NCBI GenBank assembly: GCA_003254925.1
Contig: QANZ01022571.1
Location: 1 to 64,000 of the forward strand
Length of the DNA: 64,000 bases
Direction of reading: 5' to 3'
From: Chamaecrista fasciculata
Lineage: Eukaryota > Streptophyta > Magnoliopsida > Fabales > Fabaceae
This document shows, piece by piece, positions 43,991 through 59,989 of this stretch. Position 1 is the first letter of the stretch. Each line of letters opens with the position of its first letter. The translations under genes and the position numbers were made by a program. The notes beneath the pieces were generated by a model that saw only the letters and a program-made list of their open reading frames with translations, was not told the origin of the DNA and searched no databases.

Positions 43991-46393
43991 ATGTTAACCT
44001 TCTTTAAGCACAGGGAATTATTCGAAATCCCCAGGGGATTCATTGTCTATCACAGGAGAAACCAGTGTGCCTTGAGAAAAACGGAATGGGTATCTCAACC
44101 TTGCATGGGAAATGACTTGTATCAGCCAATCCCCAACCTCTCCTCTACAACTGATACCTTTAGGACCCAAAAGCAGCCTGACCTGCAGATAGGCTTCAAT
44201 TTCTGCATTTGGGTTGCAATGAATTCTCTTAGATTTACTTCCCCAGCATCACTTAACTTGGTTTGTCATGCAATTTCTAGGAACAGTTGGTTTTCATTGT
44301 ACCTGGAAGCTCTTGAACAGCTTAGAAATAGTGGGGTTTTGTTAGCTTCTAAATCTTATCGTATTTTGCTGAGGGAATATAGGAGAATGGGTATGGTGGA
44401 AGAAGTCCTAAAGGTGTTTTGTCGAATGAGAGAATTAGGGTGTAAGCCTGATGCTCATGTTTATAATACAGTAATAAAATCTCTGTTGCAGAAGAAGATG
44501 TATTTGCTTGTGTTTGCACTGTATAATCTGATGTTAAAGTCAAATCGCTCTCCTGATGAATATACATATGGCTTGTTGATTGATGGATTCTGTAAAAGTG
44601 GGAGGAGTGCTGAGGCGTTTGAAATTCTTGATGAGATGGACCACCGTAACGCACCACCAGATGCGATAGCATTTACTTCTATTCTTTTTGGTCTGTGTCA
44701 GGAAAAGAAAGTGGATTTTGCATATCGTTTGTTCAACAAGATGAAAGGAAATGGGTTTCAACCTGATTTAATTTGTTATAATGTTATAATTAATGGTTTT
44801 TGCAAGTTAGGTAGATTCGATGAGGCCGTCTCCATCATGCAGTTGCTAGAGAGGGACGGCTATACTCCTGAGGTTGAGGATTACAGCTGTTTGATTCGTG
44901 GCCTATTTAGGGCTAGGAGATATCGTGAAGCATATTTGTGGTATGGAAAAATGTTGAAGGAGGGCATTCTGCCTGATTTTGTTCTGTATGCCATTATGAT
45001 AAGTGGATTGTCAGAAGAAGGCAGGGTTGGTGAAGCTGTGAAGTTCTTGGATGATATGGCCGAGAGAGGCTTTACTCCTGATGCTTCTTGTTACAATACT
45101 CTTATCAAAGGGTTTTGTGACATTGGTCTTATTGATCGGGCTCGTTCTCTACAACTTGAGATTTCTGAGCATGATGATTTTCCTAATGCTTTGACATATA
45201 CCATTCTCATCTGTGGTATGTGTAGGGATGGACTGACAGGGGAGGCACAGCAAATATTTAATCAGATGGAGAAGCTTGGATGTTTTCCTTCGGTCGTGAC
45301 CTTTAATGCTGTTATAAATGAACTGTGCAGGGCTGGCAAGCTTGAGGAGGCTAGCCTTATATTTTGCAAGATGCAGGTTGGGAGAAATCCGTTGTTGTTT
45401 CTTCGGCTTGCTCAAGGTACAAATCGAGTTACAGATGGCATCAGTCTCCGGAAAACAATTGAGCGAATGTGTGAGCAAGGACAAATTTTGGATGCATACC
45501 GATTGCTTATGGACAGTGCTAGTTTGCCAGACATTACAACTTATAACATTCTGATCAATGGTTATTGCAAGGCTGGTAATATTGATCGTGCACTTAAACT
45601 TTTTGAGCATCTAAGTCTTCAGGGGCTCTCCCCAGATTCTGTTACTTATGGGACACTTATTGATGGCCTTTATAGGGTTGATAGAGAAGAGGATGCTTTA
45701 AATTTTTATAATCTAATGATACAAAAAGGGTATGAACCTAGCTTTTCAGTTTATAAAGCACTTATGACTTGGTCATGCCGAAAGAAGAATGTGCATTTCG
45801 CCTTCAGTCTTTGGTTGAAATACTTAAATAGCCTTCCTGGCCGTCGATATCGTTCAATCTACGTTTTGGATAAATTTTTTCGTCGTGGGCAAGTTGCAAA
45901 AGCAATTCGAGAGTTACTAGAACTGGACTTCAAGTTCAAAGATTTCGATTTAGCTCCTTATACAATTTTACTTATTGGCTTGTGTCAAGCAAAAAGAGAA
46001 GAACAAGCTCTAGCAGTTTTTTCTGTTCTTAACGAGTTTAACATCACTATCAATCCTCCAAGTTGTGTATATTTGATTAAGGCTCTTTGTCATACGACTA
46101 AGCTATTTAAAGCAGTAAATGTCTTCCATTATGCTTTGGACAAAGGTTTCATTTTGGGGAGACCAATTTGTCACCAGCTCCTTGTGTCTCTTCTTCACTC
46201 AAAAAATAGAAAGGAGTTTGCCATTGATATTATTGAAAGAATGAAGTCTCTCGGATATCCTTTGGATAGGTATCATTCTCCAGAAATAAAGTTTCTTTTA
46301 GATGGATATTGGAGAAGACAAGCAACTTACTCCAGATGTCGGGCATTTCATCTCAAGAAGCAACAAACAAGGGGAGTACATTCTTGGAAGTGA
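43991..46393 (+). CDS. P-class pentatricopeptide repeat protein, At1g79540-like
   Basis: A single uninterrupted exon encodes 800 residues, as is usual for P-class PPR genes. After an N-terminal presequence (basic, Arg-rich near residues 16-35) comes QIGFNFCIWVAMNSLRF and then about 17 tandem 35-residue repeats, each with the helix-turn-helix pattern, for example DEYTYGLLIDGFCKSGRSAE, DLICYNVIINGFCKLGRFDE and DSVTYGTLIDGLYRVDREED. Distinctive blocks (SLQLEISEHDDFPNALTYTI, LMTWSCRKK, ALAVFSVLNE, PPSCVYLIKALC) agree with Arabidopsis At1g79540. Such proteins bind organelle transcripts, usually in mitochondria or chloroplasts. The target of this one is unknown. I chose the ATG at 43991 because the family-conserved FxFxIWVA block lies upstream of the next ATG at 44219. 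Confidence 0.93.
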   Translation: MLTFFKHRELFEIPRGFIVYHRRNQCALRKTEWVSQPCMGNDLYQPIPNLSSTTDTFRTQKQPDLQIGFNFCIWVAMNSLRFTSPASLNLVCHAISRNSWFSLYLEALEQLRNSGVLLASKSYRILLREYRRMGMVEEVLKVFCRMRELGCKPDAHVYNTVIKSLLQKKMYLLVFALYNLMLKSNRSPDEYTYGLLIDGFCKSGRSAEAFEILDEMDHRNAPPDAIAFTSILFGLCQEKKVDFAYRLFNKMKGNGFQPDLICYNVIINGFCKLGRFDEAVSIMQLLERDGYTPEVEDYSCLIRGLFRARRYREAYLWYGKMLKEGILPDFVLYAIMISGLSEEGRVGEAVKFLDDMAERGFTPDASCYNTLIKGFCDIGLIDRARSLQLEISEHDDFPNALTYTILICGMCRDGLTGEAQQIFNQMEKLGCFPSVVTFNAVINELCRAGKLEEASLIFCKMQVGRNPLLFLRLAQGTNRVTDGISLRKTIERMCEQGQILDAYRLLMDSASLPDITTYNILINGYCKAGNIDRALKLFEHLSLQGLSPDSVTYGTLIDGLYRVDREEDALNFYNLMIQKGYEPSFSVYKALMTWSCRKKNVHFAFSLWLKYLNSLPGRRYRSIYVLDKFFRRGQVAKAIRELLELDFKFKDFDLAPYTILLIGLCQAKREEQALAVFSVLNEFNITINPPSCVYLIKALCHTTKLFKAVNVFHYALDKGFILGRPICHQLLVSLLHSKNRKEFAIDIIERMKSLGYPLDRYHSPEIKFLLDGYWRRQATYSRCRAFHLKKQQTRGVHSWK

Positions 46394-46522
46394 TGGAATC
46401 ATGCATAGTGATCATGATCAAGGAGTCTCTAATTTTGGCTCTTGAATGTCATATTCCCTTAAAAAAGAATTGTTTAGAACTAGGAGGTATGCCATGCATT
46501 ATGATGAACTATGAGGTGCTCT

Positions 46523-46560
<38 letters not shown>

Positions 46561-49159
46561 GTTGCGAGATAAAAAGATAAAAAGTTATTTTCTGCTTTAC
46601 GATGCTATAACTTTAAGGAGGTGGTTTAGAACTTTGTGTCTTATACATAGCGTCTGCAATTTTAAGATTTGTGCGTGAGAGTCACTATCTCAAATACTTT
46701 ATGCAATTTTAAACAGAAGAGGAGAAAGTAAGCCATGTTGTCCAGGTTGGTGAAATTAATACACTATTGTTCTCAGCTTATGTTAGAATATGCCCTGAAA
46801 TCTTGAGAACCCCTAGAGTTTAACATGTGATTCATAAAACAAAATTGTGTGTTTTTATATGACTCGTTAATTCAAATTAAATATTTAAAGAATATTACTT
46901 TGTATGAAATGCTAAAGAGCACTATTTCTAACATTTTGTATTTTCCTCTAGTTTGAGATGCTGTTAAGGATACATAGTCCATTTCGTCACTCTGCCACCA
47001 GTATGACCCACACTGCCACCAAGTTGTACATGAATATATTTGGCTTGAGCACTGGAGCCGGCTACAGCCTACGTGCATTAGGAGGGCTAAGCACCGTACT
47101 TCCTGCTTGTAGAGTTTGCAGGTTCATTTATTTCGAGGACTACTGAGGACGAAATACAATTAGAGACATTAAATAATTAAGGGCTTGCCTGACCTTACCT
47201 AGGGAAAACTTGCAATTATATCTATTGAACTGTATATCTCTGTAGCAAATCTATTAGTATTATGTCTTCCCTTTTCTCAGGTTCGTTTATGAGTGTCCTG
47301 AAGAGATAAGATCTAAATTATTCGTTAAAAACCTTTGCTTGGTATAAATTGAGTTCTTAGAAGCATCTAAGATTATTTGAGTACCAGCTTACAAGGGGAA
47401 GTAGTGATGAGAGAAAATACCTTTGGTGCATTTAAGATTATTTGAGTACCAGCTTACAAGGGGAAGTAGTGATGAGAGCAAATACCTTTGGTTGACTGAG
47501 AAATATATAAATTTCTGCCTGTTATCTGTGATTCCAAAGTGGTAACTGTTTTAAATTTTTAATTGTAATGGTTGATATATATTGATGCAGGAATCTGAGT
47601 TTTAGATAGTCTGATTTACATAACTAGGGTGATGCATGAAATTTTTTTTATGTTAAATTGTTTTATGGATTTTTTAATTTAATGTGATTTTTTCTTTTTC
47701 TTTTTTCTTGTTACTATTGTTACTCTGCATTTCTCTTGAAATTATCAATGTGACACTAATATTTGTATATTGCTCTTGGTAGTTTTTCAGGGGAAACAAC
47801 GCCAGGTGGTTAATGTATATAAAATTAAGATAAATATGTCTTGACAGATCAGTACCAATTGATCAGAGTATATGTCTCAGCTTCTTAGTTATAATTTGAT
47901 GCAGTACAAAGTTCATTCTCCGGCAAATATCGTTTCATAAAAAAGACTTAAGAAAGACAATAGATGCTGACGACTCAAAGCTATAATCCGATAGCTCCTC
48001 TCATCAAAGTATGACTAGACCAAGTTTAGTGTCATTTAAATGTTAGAATCCTTCATTTGTTATTGATTTGCAAGTGCAGGGCAACCTTATGGTGCTGGTT
48101 CCATAGTTATCAATATCTCAATCTAAATTTTACAATCTTACAAGTTTATAATTATTATATCCATTGAAATCTATTCCAATCTTAAGTAAGATACATTATT
48201 AGATTCTCATTTGGATTTTAATTTTATATATTCATGTCTTATGGATTCTAAGATCTTATGATATTGTTTTGAAAATTTACCTTTTCTGAGAGAAAAAAAA
48301 AACCTTGCCTAAATAAGATGAGGCATACTGTGAAATATTTTGCAAACCAAATTGGTCAATGACTTGTGGCATCTTTTATAAAAGTATGACAAGTCCTAGA
48401 TAATTTTATGCTTACAAATATATATACATATATATATATATATATATTATGCTACTATAAATATAATTTATTATTTTATAGAAATTGGTAGCATTTCACA
48501 ATCTTTGAATTGATTTGTCTCGTGTCTTTTCCGATTTATTACAATATTACATTAGTTGGTACTATCTTGGTAAATTAACGGAATATTAGAAGCTGTTGTT
48601 TGTACGGATATGGCCTTGAATGTGTTAACTGATGTTAGTGAAAATTGGCATTAGTAGCGCACAATAATCCACTCATGTTAAGAGTGGGCTGCAAATATTG
48701 AGTTCTTGATTGTATAAGAATGCTGGATTTGGATCATTTGCTCTTATTGAATACATTATGAACAGTACTTTATTTTCCTAGAAATTTTATTCTTCAACCT
48801 CATATCAGAAGGTTGATAGGGAACAGTAATAGATGCTAGCTTTTTTTTCTTTTTCTTTTTGGCCTGAGCTTGATGCTTTGAGATTGCAAACCTTGATAAC
48901 AGCCACAGTCGTAGCTATATTATATGGCACTATGACAGTACAAATCAAGGAATCCTTTTTTATCTTTAAAAAGGTTGGAGTTCATAATAAGGTTTTAATT
49001 TTTTTTGTTTATACGGTGTTGTTTTTAACCTTTTTATCAATACTTTGAGACGAGTAGTTGATTGAATAAAATATCTAAATAAACAGCGTCCATGAAAAAA
49101 ATTAAGTTATTTCAATATTTTATTGCCATTCCGATAATTTAGTTGAAGTTACTCTAACA
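46394..49159. other. Downstream region and gene-poor spacer
   Basis: Contains the PPR 3' region with a T-run near 46516-46557 and AT-rich sequence. No supportable gene; open frames at 46872-47146 and 48833-49048 have no recognisable content. Confidence 0.4.
47363..47492. repeat. Tandem duplication, two 65-bp units
   Basis: The unit GCATCTAAGATTATTTGAGT, ending in AATACCTTTGGT, occurs at 47363-47427 and again at 47428-47492 with very few differences. Nothing coding is seen. Confidence 0.9.
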
Positions 49160-49505
49160 CCAGCAGTTATCCTCTGCAGCTTCATAATCCAATTGCAGAA
49201 ACAGAAAACAGTGAGAATTGGGGTAGAGAGGCTCAATCAATAAGGCACTCACTCACCTTAGCCAGATGATTTGCTGCCAAATTTGCATTGATGCTAATAG
49301 CAGAAAAGAAAGAAGAGGAACCATATCCCACAAAGTAAGAATATCAACAACACCCTTCTTTTTAATCACACTGACTAATTCAAGACAATCAGTTTCCAAG
49401 AGTACATTGGTCCATCCATTATCCTTAACCATTCAAAAAGTAGTACAAAATGCTATAGATTCAAACATAAAGGCTGAAGACACATGCACCCTCGAGAAGT
49501 AGATA
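49160..49505 (-). pseudogene. LINE-type RNase H (RVT_3) remnant
   Basis: On the minus strand, broken frames read AFMFESIAFCTTF, stop, then KDNGWTNVLLETDCLELVSV, followed after a shift by SINANLAANHLAKV. The ETDCLELV and ANLAANHLAK phrases are the core of the plant non-LTR retrotransposon RNase H domain (compare ETDCSKVV and NFAAHNLAK in the remnant at 42482). At least one stop and one frameshift make it non-functional. It could instead derive from a host ribonuclease H-like gene. Confidence 0.65.
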
Positions 49506-50043
49506 GCCACTTCCTTGGCAGTAACAGTTCAGCTATATATGCAGTTATTTAATTTAGATTCAGACATTCTCTTTCTATGCAGCGAGTTGATTGCACCAAT
49601 GTAGATCCCAAAAACAATGGTTAATGCACAGTTTTGTACTACTCAAGATGACCGACAAGTAAAATGGTTCTTCTCATAGTTAGGGTGTTTTTGTATAGGT
49701 TGGTGTTACTAGCCTTATTTTTAATTTAATGAAGATTTGAAAACATAATATCTTATATTGTTAATCGATAGAGGCCCAAGAGAATTTGGGGAGCCCTCCC
49801 TTAAAAGCTATTGAAGGGAGAAAATCAAAACACTTTAAGTACTCTATTAAGCATCTCATATTCTACTTCAGTTCTTATCATAGATATATAGTGAAAGTAC
49901 TCAGCTTCCAGATATATATATATATATATATAATAGATCAAATGAATACATGCATATAAAGTACAAGAACATAAATAATTAAGAAATGGGGATGATTTGA
50001 GAAGCTGAAGCATTCATCATCACCGTTTTCTGATAGAGCAGCC

Positions 50044-50124
50044 TGCTTGGCTCCCTGCATGCCAATTAAGAACATTGCCAACCCTTTTGACAAGCTCCTT
50101 AGATGGCATTCAGGGAGCCAGGCA
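50044..50124 (-). ncRNA. MIR160: MIR160 precursor hairpin
   Basis: On the minus strand 50124-50104 reads TGCCTGGCTCCCTGAATGCC plus A, identical to canonical miR160 except A for T at position 15, a variant I recall from miR160 members of several eudicots. The other arm, 50064-50044, reads TGGCATGCAGGGAGCCAAGC plus A and pairs with it at 19 of 21 positions. The loop is 39 nt. The mature strand lies on the 5' arm as in known MIR160 genes. miR160 directs cleavage of ARF10/16/17 auxin response factor mRNAs and so affects root, leaf and seed development. The reading on the plus strand (TGCTTGGCTCCCTGCATGCC) is a poorer match, so the minus strand is chosen. Neighbouring CT-rich sequence near 51050 on this strand could be the primary transcript's 5' end, which I cannot confirm. 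Confidence 0.92.
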
Positions 50125-50354
50125 AGTTTATCATATATATTTTTCAGATATCGATCGACCTGACTTGAGCTTCAGCTTCAACTTCTTCACAACCTGAACA
50201 AGAAATTGAATCATGACTTTAACTCTTTTCAAAATCATTTTTCATTCATCTCTAGCTACCTGCCCTGAAACTAATTTATATACATCTGCAAACCTTTTTA
50301 AACAAGAGGCTAAAATCAGAAAAAGTTGAAGCATTATGTATCAATATATATAGG

Positions 50355-50885
50355 TAAAAACCACATTTTGTCTTTTATGTATGGGCTAAATTTCACTTTG
50401 ATCCTACATATTTTTTTTTGTTTCAAAGTAGTCTTCTCTTCTATGCTTTCATGATTATGAACTTTTGCTTCCAAACCTACTTTTGTAACATGATTTGACC
50501 TTGTTTATCGACAATTTCAACTGAACGAAAAAGAACTCATCAAGACAAACCTGTAACCCTGAATTCATCGCAATCAGACTTGAAACAAAATATATATACG
50601 ATCAACTTTACTCATTTAACCTAAAACGAGTAACCATTTTTTCGTCCAATTTGACCTCGTTTGCTAACAATTCCAATTGAGTAGAGAAAAGAATTATTTA
50701 AAATATAACTCGTAACTTTAGATTCGTCGAATTCAAACTTGAAACGAGGGAATATGATCATATTTAGTAGTTTGGAATCAAAAGTGAAAAATCATGGAAA
50801 TATAATGAACTACTTTGAAACAAAAAATATGTAGGACTAAAGTGAAATCTGGCCACACATAAAGGACCAAAATAAGATTTTAATC
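50355..50885. repeat. Fold-back element of the GGACCAAAATGA family (copy 3)
   Basis: The left arm (AAACCACATTTTGTCTTTTA, TTTCACTTTGATCCTACATA) is inverted at the right (TATGTAGGACTAAAGTGAAA, AAAGGACCAAAATAAGATTT). The centre holds TTTGACCTCGTTTGCTAACA and two GAAACGAG/GAATTC-type blocks shared with copy 1. It lies upstream of the MIR160 hairpin, possibly inside its primary transcript or promoter. Confidence 0.7.
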
Positions 50886-50909
50886 TATATATACATATAT
50901 ATATATGAG

Positions 50910-50946
<37 letters not shown>

Positions 50947-52205
50947 TGATTGTAACTCTGAATGACTCTAAATATTTATGGTCTATATGAGCTTTGAAAC
51001 AGTCTCCTTTTCACATGCACAGCTAAGCTGCATGGGATTTTGAAGCAAATAGGAGTGAGGAGAGGAACAAGAGAAAATCCAGTGAAGGAGAGAGAGATCA
51101 TGATAGCTCAATCATTAAGGCGGCAACCAAGACCTTCATTCAATTCCTTGCTTAACAAATATATAGTTCCATTAGATAGAGCCAAAGCTGCCTCGGGTTT
51201 TACAAGCTAAGCTTGTCTCTTTTGTATTTTCTTTCTTGGAAAAGATGACACCCCCATGCCATCATCATTCGATCTCCCTCCAAACTTGTCACATTTTTCA
51301 GCTTTCTTTCATTTGAGTCGTCCTTTATAAGCATGGAAGGGTTTTTATTGTTGCTTTTCACCAAACATATATTTGTCTTATATATGATATATATATATAT
51401 ATATATTGCAGTGTAAACTTTTGAGTTTTGAAGATACAATGATGTTTGACAACTTCAACTTTATGATTTTTCCAATATTATTGAACAGGCTTTAAATCAC
51501 ATATATCGATGGGTTAAACCTGAATTAAATAGCTAGCGATCGAGTATTATATTCGAGTAGTATATTTTTATTTAACAATTCGTGGAAGCTAATGGCTTAT
51601 GCCTTATTGTGATCTCCAACACGAGGTCCAAACCAGACAGTAAGACAAGGCCAGAGTTGCAGTGTATTTTTCATCGGATTCAAACTTTGTGATCTTACAT
51701 ACATTAATTAAGTTTCACCCTTTGATTTATGTAGATAAAAAGATGACGAAGAGATTATCCATCAGTTTTATTTATTTATTATTATTTTTTCTCATTGCTC
51801 ATAACTCCTAAGCGAACAACTAATAATTTATTTATTATGATAGTTTGGTCACATGTAGATTAAATGTCCAAATTTCAAGAAGAACTTGTAAAGCTTAAAG
51901 CTAGGAGTGTAAAGATTCTTCTTCAAACATGATCAACTATGGAAAGGGCTTAATCTAATAGAGTGAATCGATGTGACCTGTGAGACTATGGATGAAAAGA
52001 GGATTTATTGGGTATAAATTCCACCAAAGTCTCCCATCTAGTAAATTTTTAAGTGATGGTTTGTTGGATTAATATTTTATATAGAATTTGTTGAATAAGC
52101 CTTTCTAATAGAATTTGTTAGGTAAGTCTTTCAAATTGGATAGTCGGTTAAGCCTTCTTAAATCCTAATGAGGAAAGGCGTGAGATTTATATAAATAAGA
52201 AACGC
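50886..52205. other. Spacer, possibly including the MIR160 promoter
   Basis: A (GA)n run at about 50906-50942 and a (TA)n run near 51387. The rest is AT-rich with no gene. Confidence 0.4.
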
Positions 52206-52730
52206 AAAAGTATTACTTTCGTCCCTAAATTTTACAAAATTTTCAATTTTGTCCCCAAACTTTTTTTGTTGTCAACTTTGTCCCTGAACTTTACACCAAC
52301 TGTCAATTTCATCCCCAATCTTTTTTTGCTGTCAATTTTGTCCCAAAACTTTACATCAACTGTCAATTTCGTCCCCGATCTTTCACATTTTCGTCAATTT
52401 TATCCTTTGACTAACTTCTTTTAATAAATTAACGATAGACTGCATCGTGTTTTCGAATCTAAGTTAGGATTTGAGTTTCTTTTTTATCAATTTTACATTA
52501 TATATCGTTAGCCACATAGATTTTGTCGTCAATATTTGGCTAAATTAAGAGCAAAGGATAAAATTGACCAAAATGTGAAAAATTAGAGACGAAATTGACA
52601 ACAAAAAATTATTGGGGACGAAATTGACAGCATGTGTAATATTTGGGGACGAAATTGACAGCAAAGAAAGATTGGGGACGAAATTGACAGCAAGTGTAAA
52701 GTTCAGGGACGAAATGGGTACTTTTGCCGA
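52206..52730. repeat. Fold-back element with internal GTCAATTTCGTCCCC repeats
   Basis: The left part repeats TGTCAATTTCGTCCCC-like phrases about every 43 bp (52240-52400). The right part has their inverse, GGGGACGAAATTGACAGC, at about 52575-52700. Outer ends AAAGTATTACTTTCGTCCCT and AGGGACGAAATGGGTACTTT are inverted. Noncoding and MITE-like. Confidence 0.75.
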
Positions 52731-53035
52731 TAAGAAAAATAAAATTGTAAGAATCAAATTAGAATTAATAATTATTATTTTTTTATATAAATTTTAACCT
52801 AAAAACTAAAAAGTATAATAAACTTTTAAAATTTTATTGTTGATTCTCTTAATTGATTTGTGTATTAGTGTATGCACAGTCCCTTTTTGCTGCTCGTAAT
52901 CTCTATCTCTTCTTTGTTTTCTCTGTGAATAGTTATTCTTCTGCTTTTTGCAAAAAGCCACCGCAAATAAAGAAATTGAAACTGAAAAGATCTGAATTTC
53001 TAGTCTTCGCGCGCGAGAATTGCAGTACCCAGAGA

Positions 53036-58180
<5,145 letters not shown>

Positions 58181-58189
58181 AGAAGCCCA

Positions 58190-58343
58190 ACGTATTTGCT
58201 TCATTGTAGTCTTCCACTTCTTCCTCTCTCTTTTATTCTTCTTGAGCACTAGTTCATCTAAACTTTTGATCACAAAAAAAGAAAAAAACATATCATCTAA
58301 ACGTATTTGCTTCATTGTAGTCTTCCACTTCTTCCTCTCTCAT
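58190..58343 (+). repeat. 40-bp direct repeat in the RAB2 3' region
   Basis: CGTATTTGCTTCATTGTAGT followed by CTTCCACTTCTTCCTCTCT occurs at about 58191-58230 and again at 58302-58341, separated by about 70 bp that includes an A-rich stretch. It lies just after the stop codon, most likely in the 3' untranslated region. Confidence 0.9.
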
Positions 58344-58739
58344 CATTTCCTCCTATGAATACTTGACGTTGACAATAAGGTTTTCTTTTTCCCATCCCTG
58401 GTGAGTGGAGGCTACACTTATTTTCAATTAGTGATAAGTCAACAGATTGGCCAAACACCTATCTATGTTTCTCAATTTCTCTGTATTACAGACAGTTACA
58501 GGTATTGATTTAAATTTTGTATTCTTTTTTATTTTAATCAAATACAAATATAAAATTAAAAGTGGAGTAAACGACAAGGAAGAGAGCGGTGATATGAGAA
58601 CTTTTTGTCCGACAAATAGTCACGAAGTTTCCGTATCAAAACAAAAACCCACTATCACGCAATTACATTTACTTATAACTCTTTCATCAATTCAAGTTTC
58701 AAATTTAAAACACTGCGTCGTTTAACAGTCTCCTTCAAA

Positions 58740-59216
58740 ATGGTGAGGTTTAGCCAATTTGCCATTATTCTCACCTACACGCCGGTGATGATCGGCTTCA
58801 TGCTAACCGGTGACTTGACGTCGGGAACGGAGCTCCGGCCATCAGATCACGGCCTCGTCTTCCAGAACTCGCCACCTTCGCCGGAAATGATGTCTTTTTT
58901 CAACGGAAACAATTCATCGCCGGGATCTTCGACTTCGTCCGGTGCGGCATTGCCCAAAGCCATGAATTCGAGTGATTCCTCACCGTCGTCATGGTGGAGG
59001 GGCACCGCCGGCGGCGGCGGCGGCGGAAGAGACCACGTGAGGGAGGCGTTAATGGTGGCCAGCTTAGTGTGCGGGATTACAGGTGTCATTCTTCTATTAG
59101 CGGCTTCTGCTATGCTTTTTGTCTTCAAGTACCGAAAGAGTACGTTAAACCAACTGTCATGTGACATGGATCACGTTAACAACAACAAATTGGAATTAGT
59201 GCTACGCAACCCTTGA
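58740..59216 (+). CDS. Small plant membrane protein of unknown function
   Basis: A single exon encodes 158 residues. The N-terminus (FAIILTYTPVMIGFML, about 7-22) is a signal peptide or first membrane segment. Then come LRPSDHGLVFQNSPPSPEMM (about 32-51), a Ser/Asn/Gly-rich stretch with possible N-glycosylation sites and ALPKAMNSS, WWRG, a polyglycine run and DHVREAL. A clear membrane helix follows at about 103-129 (ALMVASLVCGITGVILLLAA), and a short basic tail (KYRKS) suggests the C-terminus is cytosolic. The SDHGL-Phe block, the PPPEM/ALPKAMNSS segment and the second helix recall an uncharacterised plant transmembrane family. Function is unknown. Confidence 0.75.
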   Translation: MVRFSQFAIILTYTPVMIGFMLTGDLTSGTELRPSDHGLVFQNSPPSPEMMSFFNGNNSSPGSSTSSGAALPKAMNSSDSSPSSWWRGTAGGGGGGRDHVREALMVASLVCGITGVILLLAASAMLFVFKYRKSTLNQLSCDMDHVNNNKLELVLRNP

Positions 59217-59481
59217 ATTTGTTTATTTTAGAGAAACCTATTTATTTTATCTTTAAATTTATATTTAGTTAATAAATTAATTACGATTTGAGTTGATGAT
59301 GAGTCTTAAATTTAAATTAATTTTATGCTTTATGATCTTTGAATTTATATTTTTTGTTTTTAACTTTCGTTTAGAGATCAAATTATTAACAATTATGATA
59401 TTTTAGTATTCGAGTGGCATATTTTAATTACAGTTGATTAAATATTTATTTTGGGCTGAAGTTGATTAAATATTTATTTTT

Positions 59482-59911
59482 AGGTAAATTACACTTTGAT
59501 ACCTTGTGGTTTGATCCTATTTCATTTTGGTACCTTATGATTTGAAACCTGACACTTTGGTACCCTGTGGTATTTTCCATTAACACTTTGGTACTCTTTG
59601 GAGCTATTTTGTAATTTTAACTATAACAAATTTTGCAAAAATTATATATTGACCCTAAAAAATTTTCAAAAAATTACAAATAGCTCCCTAGATATATATT
59701 ATCTAGGGACTAAAATGAAAACTTAAAAAAAAAATTGGGATCAATATGTAATTTTTGCAAAATTTGTTATGGTTAAAATTACAAAATAATTCCAAAGGGT
59801 AGCAAATTGTCAATGGAGAATACCATAGGGTACCAAAGTGTCAGGTTTCAAACCATAGGGTATCAAAGTGAAATAGGGCCAAACCACAAGGTACCAAAGT
59901 GTAATTTATCC
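59482..59911. mobile_element. GGTACC Mutator-like MITE (copy F)
   Basis: The element runs from AGGTAAATTACACTTTGATA to GTGTAATTTATCC with the same arms and centre as copy D and the same 430-bp length. Flanking 9-mers TTTATTTTT (59473-59481) and TTTACTTTT (59912-59920) match at eight positions, consistent with an aged 9-bp duplication. Confidence 0.85.
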
Positions 59912-59989
59912 TTTACTTTTAAATGACAATATGTGTTTCATCATTTCAAAACGGTCTCTCTCCTCATTATCATAGTTTTAACTTTTTAT

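Noticed and set aside
44349-45610. Minus-strand open frames within the PPR gene
   Set aside because: Shadows of the 800-residue PPR frame, with no independent features.
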